From Curtobacterium herbarum (GTDB taxonomy: Bacteria; Actinomycetota; Actinomycetes; Actinomycetales; Microbacteriaceae): a stretch of 64,000 nt of DNA. How positions within the stretch are numbered: the first letter of the stretch is position 1; each line of letters starts with the position of its first letter. The position numbers and the translations under genes are program-made. Positions 8,237 to 17,431 of this stretch are shown here, one piece after another. Location of the stretch: positions 1,860,001 to 1,924,000 of the forward strand of contig NZ_JAFBBT010000001.1 of the NCBI RefSeq assembly GCF_016907335.1, in the 5' to 3' direction. Below the pieces are notes generated by a model. That model was not told where the DNA came from, did not search any database, and saw nothing but the letters and a program-made list of their open reading frames with translations.

Positions 8237-9178
8237 TTACGTCGTGGGGAGCGGCAGCCGCGGTCGCCGGAGGAGCGCGAGCACCGTGGCGGCGGATGCG
8301 GCCAGGAGGATCGCCCCGGCCACCGCGGACACGGCTGCGGACGGGTGCACCACCGACTGACCGGCTGCCGCCTGCAGCGTCAGCAGCAGGGTGCCGGCCG
8401 CGTAGGCGAGCGAGACGACGACCACGATGCGCACCTGTGTGGTGTCCGAGCACAGTCGCGGAACACTGCGCGCGAGGACCGTCAGCGCCAGCGCCACGAG
8501 CGGGATCAGCTGGAGGGCGTGCATGCCGACGAAGTGCGCGACCCGGTAGTCGCCGCCGGTGGTGCTCCACCCCAGGACCGGTAGCCCCGGACCGCCGTCC
8601 GCCACGCCGACCGCGTGCGCGCCGACGATGCCGTCCGGGCTCGTCAGCTGGGTCGGCGTCGGACCAGTCATGAGGAACGCGACACCGATGCCGCCCAGGG
8701 CGATCACCGCGCCGAGCCGGACGGCGACCGTGAGCGCGGGTGTCGGCAGGCGCAGGAAGAACAGCGCGGCCGAGGTGACGAACGTGCAGAGGTACAGCAC
8801 GGTGATCGACACCGCCATCACGCCCCACACCACGACGTGCAGGGGTGTCGAGACGTTGAAGTGGCTGGTGGTGCCGGCCGCCGCGGCCCAGAGGATGAGG
8901 GCCTGCTCGACGACGAGCGCGAGCGCGATCACCGTGCCGAGACGCTGCGCCAGCCGCTGCCACCGGGGCAGGTGGGCGATCAGCCACGACCAGGTGACGG
9001 CGTACAGCAGGATCGACACCGAGAACTTCAGCGGCTTCGCCCACAGCGGCGCACCCACGAGTGTCCGCGGGTCGACCAGCAGCCCGACGACGCTGACCGC
9101 CGTGCAGAGCACCATGACCCCGGCGACCGTCATGAGCGCGGGATGCCAGGCGACGGCGCGGCGGATCGCGGCGTTCAT
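8237..9178 (-). CDS. Multi-pass membrane protein, unknown function
   Basis: A 313-residue integral membrane protein with about eight predicted helices, starting MNAAIRRAVAWHPALMTVAG. Conserved-looking loops include KPLKFSVSILLYAVTW and GDYRVAHFVGMHALQ; histidines inside helices (HFVGMH) could bind a cofactor but this is a guess. No family name can be given with confidence. Its start codon overlaps the stop of the MerR-family gene by 4 nt (ATGA), so the two are translationally coupled and the regulator probably responds to, or controls, the function of this protein. Confidence 0.8.
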   Translation of the reverse strand: MNAAIRRAVAWHPALMTVAGVMVLCTAVSVVGLLVDPRTLVGAPLWAKPLKFSVSILLYAVTWSWLIAHLPRWQRLAQRLGTVIALALVVEQALILWAAAAGTTSHFNVSTPLHVVVWGVMAVSITVLYLCTFVTSAALFFLRLPTPALTVAVRLGAVIALGGIGVAFLMTGPTPTQLTSPDGIVGAHAVGVADGGPGLPVLGWSTTGGDYRVAHFVGMHALQLIPLVALALTVLARSVPRLCSDTTQVRIVVVVSLAYAAGTLLLTLQAAAGQSVVHPSAAVSAVAGAILLAASAATVLALLRRPRLPLPTT

Positions 9179-9873
9179 CGGGGCTCCACTGAGCCGCTGG
9201 TGGCGGTCGTCGCGCTGGTGGCGGTGGTCGCGCTGGTCGTGGGCGCTGCCGGGACGGGGAACAGGTCGTGGGTCGCGTCCTCCTGGGCGATCCGCCGGAG
9301 TCCGGCGAACAGCGGGTCACCGAGTACCGTGCCGATCACCATGAGCTCGGCGACCGAGTCCCGGCCGTCGCGACTCTGCAGCGCGGCGACGTCGGCGCGG
9401 GCCGCGGTGGCGGCGGCCGTCAGGTACGCGTCGAGGTAGTCGTCGGGGGCGTCGAAGCCGATCGTGGCGAGGCCGTCGAGCGCTCGGGCCGCGGTCTCGT
9501 GACCGGGGTTGTCGGTCGTTGCGGCCCACCCGGCGGCGGCGACCCGGTCTGCGATGCGGGCACGGGCCTCCCGGCTGGCGGCGGTCTCCGGTGACCGCGT
9601 GTCGGTGATGGCGTACTGGGCGACCTCGAACACCTCGGCGAGCGGAGCGTCGTCGGTGTCGAGGACGGCAAGGACCTGCTTGGCGACGGCGATCGACAGG
9701 CCGCCGGTCTCGAGCAGTGCGCGGACCAGGCGGACGCGGTCGACGTGTCGTCGGTCGTACGTGGTCTGGTTCGGGGCGGTCTTCTCGCCCGCGGGCAGCA
9801 GGCCTTCGCGCTGGTAGTACTTGACGGCGGTCAGCGGCGTCGCCGCCTCTCGGGCTAGTTCGGATATGCGCAC
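9175..9873 (-). CDS. MerR-family transcriptional regulator with long effector domain
   Basis: A 232-residue regulator. The N-terminus MRISELAREAATPLTAVKYYQREGLLP is a MerR winged helix-turn-helix, with the unusual KYY in place of RYY. The remainder (about 75-205) is a helical effector domain without recognisable metal ligands. The C-terminal 25 residues are a Thr/Ala/Ser repeat (TTSATTATSATTATS) encoded by an 18-nt tandem repeat. The stop overlaps the start of the downstream membrane-protein gene by 4 nt. Divergent from nothing close: the esterase gene downstream of its promoter runs the same way. Confidence 0.88.
   Translation of the reverse strand: MRISELAREAATPLTAVKYYQREGLLPAGEKTAPNQTTYDRRHVDRVRLVRALLETGGLSIAVAKQVLAVLDTDDAPLAEVFEVAQYAITDTRSPETAASREARARIADRVAAAGWAATTDNPGHETAARALDGLATIGFDAPDDYLDAYLTAAATAARADVAALQSRDGRDSVAELMVIGTVLGDPLFAGLRRIAQEDATHDLFPVPAAPTTSATTATSATTATSGSVEPR
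9196..9244. repeat. 18-nt tandem repeat in the MerR C-terminus
   Basis: Two near-identical 18-nt units (9196-9213, 9214-9231; one mismatch) and a partial third. The unit length is a multiple of three, so changes in number would lengthen or shorten the Thr/Ala/Ser tail without a frameshift. Confidence 0.7.
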
Positions 9874-9937
9874 TCTCGGAGAGTACGGCTATCCATTCGA
9901 CGGACACAAGCGATCCGGCCAGATCCGCACCGGCTGT

Positions 9938-10744
9938 TCACCCGCCGCTGGGCCGCCGTCGCACCCACTCCGCGATCAGCCCGGTCCCCGCGGTGAAGGC
10001 CGGGAGGCCCGGGCGGTTCAGGAAGGCATGCGCACTGCCCGGCAGGACGTGGCGTTCCACGTCGGTACCCGCGTCCGCGAGTTCGGCGGCGAAGCGGTCG
10101 CCCGAGGCCCGCATGGTGTCCCGCTCGGCGTTCACGACGAGCGTCGGCGGGAACCCGGTGAGGTCGTGCCCACCCGGGAACGCGTACCGGTGCGCCAGCG
10201 CCTGCCGCGTGCCGGCGTGGTTGCGGTTCGCGACGTCGAGCGCCCAGGGTGCGTGCGTGATCCGACGGTGTCCCCGAGAGCGGTGTGCCGGGTCGCCGGT
10301 CCGCGAGTGGGTGGCGTGGAAGAACCCGTACGCGAAGACGGCGCCGACCGGGGGCTCGCCGTCGTCGAGCGCGTGCAGGGTCGCCGCGGCGGCCAGACAT
10401 GCACCGGCGCTCGCTCCGCCGAGGACGATGCCGTCTGGCGACTCCTCCGAAGCAGCTCGTGCCGCGGCGACGACGTCTGCGAGTGGCAGGCGGAAGCGTT
10501 CCCGTTCCGCTCGACCCCAGCGCAACCGCCCGGTGCCGGGGAACGGTGCCAGGCGGTAGGCCGCGGTCACCACGGTGATGCCCTGGTCGGCGAGGACACG
10601 GGCGACGTCGTGCGCCTCGGGCTGCACAGGGGTCCCGCGGAAGAAGCCGCCGCCGTGCAGCCAGAGGAGCGCCGGGCCGGGGGTGCGGGCCTCCAGGGTC
10701 GGGCGGTACCAGCGCAGTGAGTCGGCGCCGACGACGTTCCCCAT
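9938..10744 (-). CDS. Alpha/beta hydrolase, HSL-type (carboxyl)esterase
   Basis: A 268-residue esterase of the hormone-sensitive-lipase group. HGGGFFRG (30-37) forms the oxyanion hole. The nucleophile elbow is G110-A-S112-A-G114, followed by the other triad members D209 (NAERDTM) and H239 (GSAHAF). It would hydrolyse short acyl esters in the cytoplasm; the natural substrate is unknown. The ATG at 10744 is preceded by a GAGGGGGAG-like ribosome site on the minus strand. Stand-alone gene on the same strand as its neighbours. Confidence 0.9.
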   Translation of the reverse strand: MGNVVGADSLRWYRPTLEARTPGPALLWLHGGGFFRGTPVQPEAHDVARVLADQGITVVTAAYRLAPFPGTGRLRWGRAERERFRLPLADVVAAARAASEESPDGIVLGGASAGACLAAAATLHALDDGEPPVGAVFAYGFFHATHSRTGDPAHRSRGHRRITHAPWALDVANRNHAGTRQALAHRYAFPGGHDLTGFPPTLVVNAERDTMRASGDRFAAELADAGTDVERHVLPGSAHAFLNRPGLPAFTAGTGLIAEWVRRRPSGG

Positions 10745-10851
10745 GCGCGCTCCCCCTCGTTCCGCCACCGTGCGCCCCTCGCACGGGCCTGGCGTCTCCC
10801 TGCCCCGACCGTACCGGCTGGCCGGCTGGACACCCGCCACGGGCCCCGTCG

Positions 10852-11196
10852 TCAGAGCACCGGGCGGACCTCGATGCGCCGGTTGCACGCCCGCGAGGCC
10901 TCGTGCGCCAGCCGGAGGGCCGTGTCGTCGTCCGGCAGGTCCCAGATCCAGAACCCGGCGACGTGCTCCGGCGCGTCGACGGCCGGGCCGCGGTGCACGA
11001 GTCCGGCGGCGTCGCGGTCGTCGACGACGGTCGACCGTGACGGTTCCGACAGCCCCGCGGCGAAGACCCACTGACCTGCGGCGCGGAGACGTTCGTTGAC
11101 GTCGTCGACCGCTGATGCTTCCGCGTCCGAGGCGCGCCCGGTCGTCTGCGTTCCCGATGAGGGCCCGCCGTCCAGGACGTTCACGAGGTAGTACAT
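10852..11196 (-). CDS. YciI/DGPF-domain protein
   Basis: A 114-residue single-domain protein of the YCII-related (DGPF) superfamily. It starts MYYLVNVLDG and ends EASRACNRRIEVRPVL, with the central WVFAAGLSEPSRSTVV and the domain-typical GFWIWDLPDDDTALRLAHE. Such proteins have a ferredoxin-like fold; most have no known reaction, and in Actinobacteria they often accompany ECF sigma factors, which is not the case here. The family assignment rests on overall pattern. Confidence 0.75.
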   Translation of the reverse strand: MYYLVNVLDGGPSSGTQTTGRASDAEASAVDDVNERLRAAGQWVFAAGLSEPSRSTVVDDRDAAGLVHRGPAVDAPEHVAGFWIWDLPDDDTALRLAHEASRACNRRIEVRPVL

Positions 11197-11295
11197 GTCG
11201 CCTCCCGTTGCCGATCCGGGGCGGCACCGTTGCCGCTCCTGACGACAGTGTGCGCTCGCGCGGGGCGGGAGTCACGCGTGGCGGTCGGCACCAGG

Positions 11296-11907
11296 TCAGG
11301 CCGTGGCGCGGAGTCGGGCGAGGACCGCTCCGTGCGGCCGCGGTGACCCGCTCGCTGCGACGCGGGTGTGGGTCTCGACGACGTCGAAGCCCGCGGCGTG
11401 CAACTCCTGCTCGAGCGCCTCGGCCGACCACCACCAGGCCGTCACGACCGCGTGGTCGAAGGCCTGGACCACGGAGCCGACGAAGAACCCGACCAGGAGC
11501 GTCCCGCCCGGCCGCAGGACCCGGGCGAACTCGTCGAGCGGCACCCGGATGGACTCCGGGTCGTGGTGGATCAGCGAGTACCAGGCGAGCACCCCGCCGT
11601 GGGTGTCCGCCGCCACGTCGAGGGCGTCGAGGCTGCCCACCGCGAACGGGACACCCGGGTGACTGCCGCGGGCGTGGTCGACGAACGCCGGCACGCTGTC
11701 GATCCCGTGGACGTCGTGGCCCTGCTCCGCCAGGAACGCCGTCCAGTGTCCCGGACCGCACCCGGCGTCGAGCAGCGGGCCTTCCACGTCCGCTGCCCAC
11801 GCGCTGACGAGCTGCACGTCCGACGGGTGCACCGACGCCATCGTCCCGAGGTGCTCGACGTACTCGGCGGCCCGGTCGGTGTACGCGGCCTCGACGTTCG
11901 TCCCCAT
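11296..11907 (-). CDS. Class I SAM-dependent methyltransferase
   Basis: A 203-residue methyltransferase of the Methyltransf_11/25 type. Motif I is DAGCGPGH at residues 47-54. The acidic residue that ends strand 2 is in HDVHGIDSVP and motif III-like LRPGGTLLVGFFVG is about 130-143. The acceptor substrate is unknown. Length is typical for small-molecule methyltransferases. It is divergent from the phosphotransferase gene at 12024. Confidence 0.9.
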   Translation of the reverse strand: MGTNVEAAYTDRAAEYVEHLGTMASVHPSDVQLVSAWAADVEGPLLDAGCGPGHWTAFLAEQGHDVHGIDSVPAFVDHARGSHPGVPFAVGSLDALDVAADTHGGVLAWYSLIHHDPESIRVPLDEFARVLRPGGTLLVGFFVGSVVQAFDHAVVTAWWWSAEALEQELHAAGFDVVETHTRVAASGSPRPHGAVLARLRATA

Positions 11908-12023
11908 CCGGGCAGGCTACCGACCGGGGCGACGCACGCGGGAGGGGTGTGCGAGGCTCGGCACGTGCAGCACGACGTCGGACCGCAGCCCCGTCCCCGT
12001 CCCGACGCGGTCCAGGTGCCCCG

Positions 12024-12941
12024 GTGAGCGACGTCTTCGTGTTCGGGCCGGCACCGGAGCGCCTCCCGGTCACGACCGAGGTCGTCCGCGGCCTCGTCGC
12101 CGAGCAGTTCCCGCAGTGGCGCGATCGACCGGTGCGACCGGTGGACGACGGCGGTTGGGACAACTGGACCTTCCACCTCGGCGACGACCTGTCGGTCCGG
12201 ATGCCGAGCGCGGCCGAGTACGCACTCGCGGTCGCGAAGGAGCACGACTGGCTCCCCCGGCTCGCCCCGCAGCTCCCGTTCCCGATCTCGGTGCCCGTGG
12301 CGCTCGGTCGCCCCAGCGCGGACTACCCCTTCGACTGGTCGGTCCGGCGGTGGATCGAGGGAACACCCGCCTCGACGACCGCGATCGCTGACCTCGACCG
12401 CCTGGCGACCGACCTCGCCGGCTTCCTCGCCGCGCTGCAGCGGATCGACCCGAGCGGCGGTCCGGGTCCGGGCGTCCACAACTGGTTCCGCGGTGGATCG
12501 CTCCGGACCTTCGAACCGTTCACCACCCGCGCGCTGGCGACGCTGCGGCACCGCGTCGACGTCGACCTCGCTCGGGCGGTCTGGTCGGAGGCCGTCGACG
12601 CGCCCTGGGACGGCGACGTGCGGTGGTTCCACGGCGACCTGGCCGCCGGCAACCTCCTGCTGCGAGACGGGCACCTCGCGGCCGTCATCGACTTCGGCAC
12701 GTGTGGTGTCGGCGATCCCGCGTGTGACCTCGCCGTCGCCTGGACGCTCCTCGACACGACGAGTCGCCGGCGCTTCCGTGCCCTGCTCGACGTGGACGAG
12801 GCGAGCTGGGCACGCGGCCGCGGCTGGGCGCTGTGGAAGGCACTGTCGACCGTGGCGAACGCTCCCGACCCGGACGAGCCGGCCGCGGTGGCCGCACGCC
12901 GTGCCGTCGGTCAGGTGTTCGCCGAGTTCACGGGACGCTGA
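12024..12941 (+). CDS. Aminoglycoside phosphotransferase (APH)-family protein
   Basis: A 305-residue kinase-like protein. It has the APH catalytic loop HGDLAAGN (193-200, with D195 as base) and the metal-binding IDFG (212-215) followed by DPACDLAVAW. The N-terminal lobe carries GWDNWTFHLGDDLSVRMPS, the usual nucleotide-binding start of this subfamily. Members phosphorylate antibiotics or, more often, unknown sugars and metabolites, so resistance should not be assumed. GTG at 12024 was taken as the start because family similarity begins a few residues later; an in-frame extension upstream is arginine-rich and unlike a protein. Confidence 0.88.
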   Translation: MSDVFVFGPAPERLPVTTEVVRGLVAEQFPQWRDRPVRPVDDGGWDNWTFHLGDDLSVRMPSAAEYALAVAKEHDWLPRLAPQLPFPISVPVALGRPSADYPFDWSVRRWIEGTPASTTAIADLDRLATDLAGFLAALQRIDPSGGPGPGVHNWFRGGSLRTFEPFTTRALATLRHRVDVDLARAVWSEAVDAPWDGDVRWFHGDLAAGNLLLRDGHLAAVIDFGTCGVGDPACDLAVAWTLLDTTSRRRFRALLDVDEASWARGRGWALWKALSTVANAPDPDEPAAVAARRAVGQVFAEFTGR

Positions 12942-12954
12942 CGACCCGCCTGGC

Positions 12955-13371
12955 CTACCGGTCGGCGCTGAGGCTGGCGGTCAGTCGGGTGATGGACTCG
13001 CGCCACTCGGCGAGGTCGTCCGACCCGGCGTCGTCCCAGAGCTCGGCGAGTTCACCGTCGGGACTCGCTGCAGCGGCGACGGCCTGCGCGGCGAGGCTGA
13101 CGAGGGCTGCGTCGGGCTTGCCCGCACGGTCGACGAACTGCGCGATGCTCGCGGTGTACGCGTCGTCCTGGGTCGGGCGTCCGAGTCCGTGGGCCACGAC
13201 CTCGGCAGCGGCGAGGGCGACTTCCGCGTCGTCGCTGTCGATCTCGGGTCCGGCCTCGGTCGCCGCGGTGAGGGCCGCCTGGACGACGGACCACCCGCGC
13301 TCGTCCTCGAGATCACCGACGAAGTCGGCCGCCGCGTCGTTGCCCACCGGTTCTGCGCTCCAGGTCCCCAT
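12955..13371 (-). CDS. DUF4259-domain protein
   Basis: A 138-residue protein starting MGTWSAEPVGNDAAADFVGDL, the hallmark beginning of DUF4259 proteins (MGAWG..PFENDDA..W..DL). Mostly helical, with several acidic segments (EIDSDDAEVALAAAE, ELAELWDDAGSDDLAEW). No reaction is known; related proteins are sometimes listed among immunity-type proteins. Convergent with the APH-family gene, 13 nt apart. Confidence 0.85.
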   Translation of the reverse strand: MGTWSAEPVGNDAAADFVGDLEDERGWSVVQAALTAATEAGPEIDSDDAEVALAAAEVVAHGLGRPTQDDAYTASIAQFVDRAGKPDAALVSLAAQAVAAAASPDGELAELWDDAGSDDLAEWRESITRLTASLSADR

Positions 13372-13545
13372 GCGCCCAGACTAGACACCGCACGCGCACT
13401 CCGGCCGGTGACGCGGCCGGACCCCGGCCTCCGTCGGGGTGGACCCGCCACGTCTGGTGCCGCACCGGTGCTCCCCGGCCGTCCCGCGCCTCCCGTCCGT
13501 GTCCTGGCGTCGGTCTGCGTCCGGGTGCGTCGGGCGGACGGCAGG

Positions 13546-14697
13546 TCACCGCGTGACCACCGACACCGTGGACCGGGCGAACAGCCCGGGGACCGCCAGC
13601 AGTGCCGTGCGTGCCGGCCGCTCCACCAGCCGGTGGAGCACGGACGCGACCAGCAGCGCCGTGCCGAGCGCCAGGACGGTGAGTGCCAGCCCGCCGATCG
13701 CCGGGCGCGGATCGGCGGCCGGCCAGAGCGCGCCGAGCGTGTCGATGACGAGCAGGTGCACGAGGTAGAACGCGAAGGACCGCTCGCCGAGCGCCACGAG
13801 CGGCCGCGACGACAGCCCGGTCCGGACGCCGGCGACATCCGCCCGGGCGAGGGCCGCGATGAGCAGCGTGAACCCGAGCAGGGTGAAGCCGTCCAGGGCG
13901 AACGGTGACGACGGGAACCGGTCGGCAGCGACGAAGCCGGCGACCGCGACGACCGCGGAGACCACCGGACCCGGTCCGCGCCAGGCACCGGAGCGGATCA
14001 GGCACGCGACCGCGACGCCGAGCACGAACTCGGGCAGGCGCGCCGGCGGCCAGTTCCCCGCGGACAGCTGGCCGGGCAGGGCGGCGAGCAGGGACGGCAC
14101 CGCCAGGGTCAGCAGCACCGACAGGGCGGCAGTGCCCCAGAGGAACCCGGCACGAGCGTGGTGCAGGACGCGGATCAGCAGCGGGAACACGAGGTAGAAG
14201 AACGCCTCGCAGACCAGCGACCACGACACCGGGTTGCCTGCCTGCCACCACGGGCCGTGCCAGGAGCTCACCAGCAGGAAGTTCGCCAGCAGCGCCTTCG
14301 ACGACGTCGTGACGATGCTCGGCATCAGGAAGTGCGCGACCAGGACGGCCAGGACCACGCCGACGAAGTGCAGCGGGTAGATGCGGGCGACACGTCGCCA
14401 CCAGAACGTCACCGGCCCCGTACCGGGCCGGTGCGCCCAGGCGAGGACGAACCCGGACAGGACGAAGAACAGGGACACGCCGGTGGCGCCGGCACCCATC
14501 GTGTCGGACAGGAGGCCCTGGGCGCGTCCGGAGAAGTAGCCCAGGTTCCGCACGTGGTACGCGAAGACGACGAACGCGGCCACCCACCGGAGGCCGGTGA
14601 GCGACGGCAGCAGCGGCGTGGTCAGGGCGGGGTCGACGGCAGCGGGGCAGACGGAGTCGCGGCGGGCGGAGTCGCGGTCGGTTCGGGAGGGGTGCAT
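13546..14697 (-). CDS. Acyltransferase-3 family membrane protein (OafA/YrhL-like)
   Basis: A 383-residue, about ten-helix membrane O-acyltransferase that would move acyl groups to a cell-surface sugar or lipid. The first helix contains LTGLRWVAAFVVFAYHVRN with R37 and the catalytic H48 of this family. A second landmark is the GVSLFFVLSGFVLAW segment (about 94-108). There is no C-terminal SGNH domain, so it is the short form. The start ATG is followed by a basic, Asp/Arg-rich cytoplasmic tail. Stand-alone; divergent from the two-component system. Confidence 0.92.
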   Translation of the reverse strand: MHPSRTDRDSARRDSVCPAAVDPALTTPLLPSLTGLRWVAAFVVFAYHVRNLGYFSGRAQGLLSDTMGAGATGVSLFFVLSGFVLAWAHRPGTGPVTFWWRRVARIYPLHFVGVVLAVLVAHFLMPSIVTTSSKALLANFLLVSSWHGPWWQAGNPVSWSLVCEAFFYLVFPLLIRVLHHARAGFLWGTAALSVLLTLAVPSLLAALPGQLSAGNWPPARLPEFVLGVAVACLIRSGAWRGPGPVVSAVVAVAGFVAADRFPSSPFALDGFTLLGFTLLIAALARADVAGVRTGLSSRPLVALGERSFAFYLVHLLVIDTLGALWPAADPRPAIGGLALTVLALGTALLVASVLHRLVERPARTALLAVPGLFARSTVSVVTR

Positions 14698-14820
14698 GCG
14701 CCCAGCACACGAGATCGGCCGTTGCGGCAGCGTCGGGGTTCCTCCTTACGGCGTCGTTACACCGGGTGTGTTCTGATGACCATGCCGTCGTGCCCCCTGC
14801 ACTGCGGCGGGAGGAGCACG

Positions 14821-15519
14821 GTGCGCGTACTCGTGGTCGAGGACGAACCGTTCCTCGCGGACGCCATCCAGGCGGGCCTCCGGCTCGAGGCGGTCTCCGC
14901 CGACGTCGTCGGGAACGGTCTCGACGCCCTGGAACGCCTGGCGGTCAACCGGTACGACGTCGTCGTGCTGGACCGAGACCTGCCCGGTATGCACGGTGAC
15001 GAGGTCTGTGCCCGGATCGTCGCCTCCGAGGACGGCCCGACCGTGCTGATGCTCACCGCGGCGACGACGCTGGGCGACCGGGTGGACGGCCTGCGGCTCG
15101 GGGCCGACGACTACCTCGGCAAGCCGTTCGACCTGGAGGAACTCGTCGCGCGCCTCCGTGCCCTCAACCGACGCAGCCGACGACGCCTGCCCCCGGTGCT
15201 CGAACGGGCCGGGATCCGCCTGGACCCGTTCCGGCGCGAGGCCTACCGGGACGACCGGTACCTGCGGCTGCCGCGGAAGGAGTTCGCGGTGCTCGAGGTC
15301 CTGCTGCGTGCCGAGGGTGGTGTCGTCAGCGCCGAGGAACTGCTCGAGCAGGCGTGGGACGAGAACGCCAACCCGTTCACGAACGCCATCCGGGTCACGA
15401 TCTCGGGCCTCCGGCGACGGCTCGGGGACCCGGACCCGATCCGCACCACGCCCGGGGTCGGGTACGCGATCGCGCCCGAGGGCGCCGAGGCTACGGACGA
15501 CACCGAGGAGCGATCGTGA
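14821..15519 (+). CDS. OmpR-family response regulator
   Basis: A 232-residue two-component response regulator. The receiver domain has the acidic pocket E7-D8, phosphorylation site D51 (LDRDLPG), T79 and K101. A winged-helix DNA-binding domain follows (about 130-225: LPRKEFAVLEVLL, RVTISGLRRRLGDPDPI, GVGYAI). Start GTG at 14821 has a GGGAGGAG ribosome site. Its stop overlaps the GTG of the histidine kinase gene, so both proteins are made from one message. The target genes are unknown. Confidence 0.95.
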   Translation: MRVLVVEDEPFLADAIQAGLRLEAVSADVVGNGLDALERLAVNRYDVVVLDRDLPGMHGDEVCARIVASEDGPTVLMLTAATTLGDRVDGLRLGADDYLGKPFDLEELVARLRALNRRSRRRLPPVLERAGIRLDPFRREAYRDDRYLRLPRKEFAVLEVLLRAEGGVVSAEELLEQAWDENANPFTNAIRVTISGLRRRLGDPDPIRTTPGVGYAIAPEGAEATDDTEERS

Positions 15520-16631
15520 CCGGGCAGCCGCGACGGCTGACGATCCGCCTCCGTCTGACGCTCACCTACACGGCGCTCATCCTGCTCACCGGCGGGGCGA
15601 TGCTCGCGACGGTGTTCGCGGTGCTGGCGATCGTGCCCGGGTACGCGTTCACCGCCGGTCCGTTCCCCTACGGCACGACCCACGACCTCTACACGATCAA
15701 CGGTCGCGACGACGTCCTGCGGCTGTTCCTCATCGTGTCCCTGCCGGCCCTGGTCGTCATCGGCGGCATCGGCGGCATCGTGAGCTGGTTCGTGGCCGGA
15801 CGACTGCTGCAGCCGCTCCGGCAGATCGCCGCGACCGCTGAACGGCTCGACGACCGGAACCTCGACGCGCGCATCGCGGTCGACGGACCCCACGACGAGA
15901 TCCGTGACGTGGCCGACACGGTGAACGCGATGCTCGACCGACTCGAGGCGTCCTTCACCAGCCGGTCCCGGTTCACCGCGAACGCGTCCCACGAACTCCG
16001 CACCCCGCTGGCGAGCATGAAGACGATGCTGCAGGTCGCACTCCGGACGGAGCACCCGCCCGAGACGGCACGGACCCTCGACCGGCTCCACACGACGGTG
16101 GACCAGATGACCTCGATCACCGCTGCGCTCCTGGAGCTCGCCCGCGGTGACTCGGACCTGGCAGCTCGGCCGGTCGCGCTGCGGAACGAGGTCGCGTCCG
16201 CCCTGCACACGGTGGACGCCGAGCTCGTCGCCCGCCGTCTCCGGGTGACGGTGCGCCTGGACGACGTGGTCGTGACCGGGGAGCCGGTCCTGCTCCGCCA
16301 GCTGGTCGTGAACCTCGTCCGGAACGCCGTCGTGCACAACGTCCCGGGCGGCGCGATCGACATCGCCGTCACCGCGCAGCCCCGCGTCCGGCTGACCGTG
16401 GCGAACGACGGTCGGGCGATCACGTCCGCCGAGGCCGCGACGCTGACCGAACCGTTCCGCCGACTGGACCGTGCGCGCAGTGACGGCAGCGGCTTCGGAC
16501 TCGGCCTGGCCCTCGTGCAGAAGGTCGCGACCGCGCACGGGGCGACGCTCGAGCTGACGCCGAGGGACGGCGGCGGGTTGCTGGTCGCCGTGACCTTCGG
16601 CGCCGGCGACCAGCGGAACGCCGTCGACTAG
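15516..16631 (+). CDS. Sensor histidine kinase
   Basis: A 371-residue membrane sensor kinase. Two transmembrane helices (about 16-42 and 68-95) enclose a very short extracytoplasmic loop of some 25 residues (GPFPYGTTHDLYTINGRDD), followed by a HAMP linker (about 93-146) and the H box ASHELRTPL with H159 as the phosphorylated histidine. The ATPase domain shows LVRNAVVHN and the glycine box FGLGLAL. The small sensor loop suggests intramembrane sensing of envelope stress or a membrane-active compound. It overlaps the response regulator by 4 nt and, at its 3' end, the convergent lipoprotein gene. Confidence 0.95.
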   Translation: MTGQPRRLTIRLRLTLTYTALILLTGGAMLATVFAVLAIVPGYAFTAGPFPYGTTHDLYTINGRDDVLRLFLIVSLPALVVIGGIGGIVSWFVAGRLLQPLRQIAATAERLDDRNLDARIAVDGPHDEIRDVADTVNAMLDRLEASFTSRSRFTANASHELRTPLASMKTMLQVALRTEHPPETARTLDRLHTTVDQMTSITAALLELARGDSDLAARPVALRNEVASALHTVDAELVARRLRVTVRLDDVVVTGEPVLLRQLVVNLVRNAVVHNVPGGAIDIAVTAQPRVRLTVANDGRAITSAEAATLTEPFRRLDRARSDGSGFGLGLALVQKVATAHGATLELTPRDGGGLLVAVTFGAGDQRNAVD

Positions 16632-17284
16632 ACGATGACGACCTGCGCGTGGACGAGGATCTCGTGCAGGTCGGGACGCAGCGCCTCCTGCGAGGACGTC
16701 TGCACCTTCACGATGAGCGCCGCTCCGGGCTTCGCGAACGCGCGGGCCACCGTCGCCGACCAGGAGCCGTCCGAGTTGTGGCCGGCGATCGACAGGAACT
16801 GCGCGGTGCCGTCGGTCATGGTCGGCAGGAGCTGTTCCTCGAGCTGTGCGGCCGGCAGCCCGGACGCCGTGAACAGCTGCTCGGTGGCTGCACGGTCCCC
16901 GATCGACGGGTCCAGGTCGGTGATGCGCTGCTGCGTGATCGTCGCGACGGAGCCGTCGGACTTCGTGTACTCACGCGTCCCCGAGGCGGGGTCCTCACCG
17001 GTCTGCTTCCAGTCGCCGAGTGCGGAGACCTCGAGGCTGAACGCCGGCAGCTTGGTCGTGGAGAGCGCGGCGCCGTCCTCGAAGGTCAGGTCGGTCGGCA
17101 TCGCCGCCTCAGCGGTCGGCGTCGGCGTCGGCGTCGCTGCTGCTGCTGCTGCTGCTGACGATGCCGTCGACGTGGGCCGCTCGCTCGCCGGCGTGGTGCT
17201 GCCGGGGCCGGCGCAACCGGCCAGCGCGATGACGGCGATGACCGTGGCTGCGCCCGCGGTGGTGATCCTGGACGTGATCGACAT
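16628..17284 (-). CDS. Lipoprotein of LpqN-like type
   Basis: A 218-residue exported lipoprotein: signal peptide with lipobox LAGC (C24), then a low-complexity linker of Ser, Ala, Thr and Pro (about 30-60), encoded partly by runs of GCT/GTC triplets at 17113-17157. The globular part (about 62-218) includes KLPAFSLEVSALGDWKQ and ATVARAFAKPGAALIVKVQ, a pattern reminiscent of actinobacterial LpqN/LpqT proteins, but the match is from memory only. Its last codons overlap the kinase gene on the other strand by 4 nt, so the two transcripts are antisense at their ends. Confidence 0.75.
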   Translation of the reverse strand: MSITSRITTAGAATVIAVIALAGCAGPGSTTPASERPTSTASSAAAAAAATPTPTPTAEAAMPTDLTFEDGAALSTTKLPAFSLEVSALGDWKQTGEDPASGTREYTKSDGSVATITQQRITDLDPSIGDRAATEQLFTASGLPAAQLEEQLLPTMTDGTAQFLSIAGHNSDGSWSATVARAFAKPGAALIVKVQTSSQEALRPDLHEILVHAQVVIV

Positions 17285-17431
17285 GTGTTCCCCCTGGTTC
17301 CGCCGTGCGCCCCGTGCACCGGCGAGTACCCATCCGAGCTTAGAGGTCGGGGACGCGGCCCGCGCACCGGTGGTCCGGCACCTCCGGACCGGGCGCTCGT
17401 CGGTGCGCGTGGGTCAGTCGGGGCGCGTGGG

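Noticed and set aside
12024..12941. Antibiotic resistance gene
   Set aside because: The APH fold motifs are clear, but the sequence does not show features of a known resistance enzyme, and most members of this superfamily act on other substrates.
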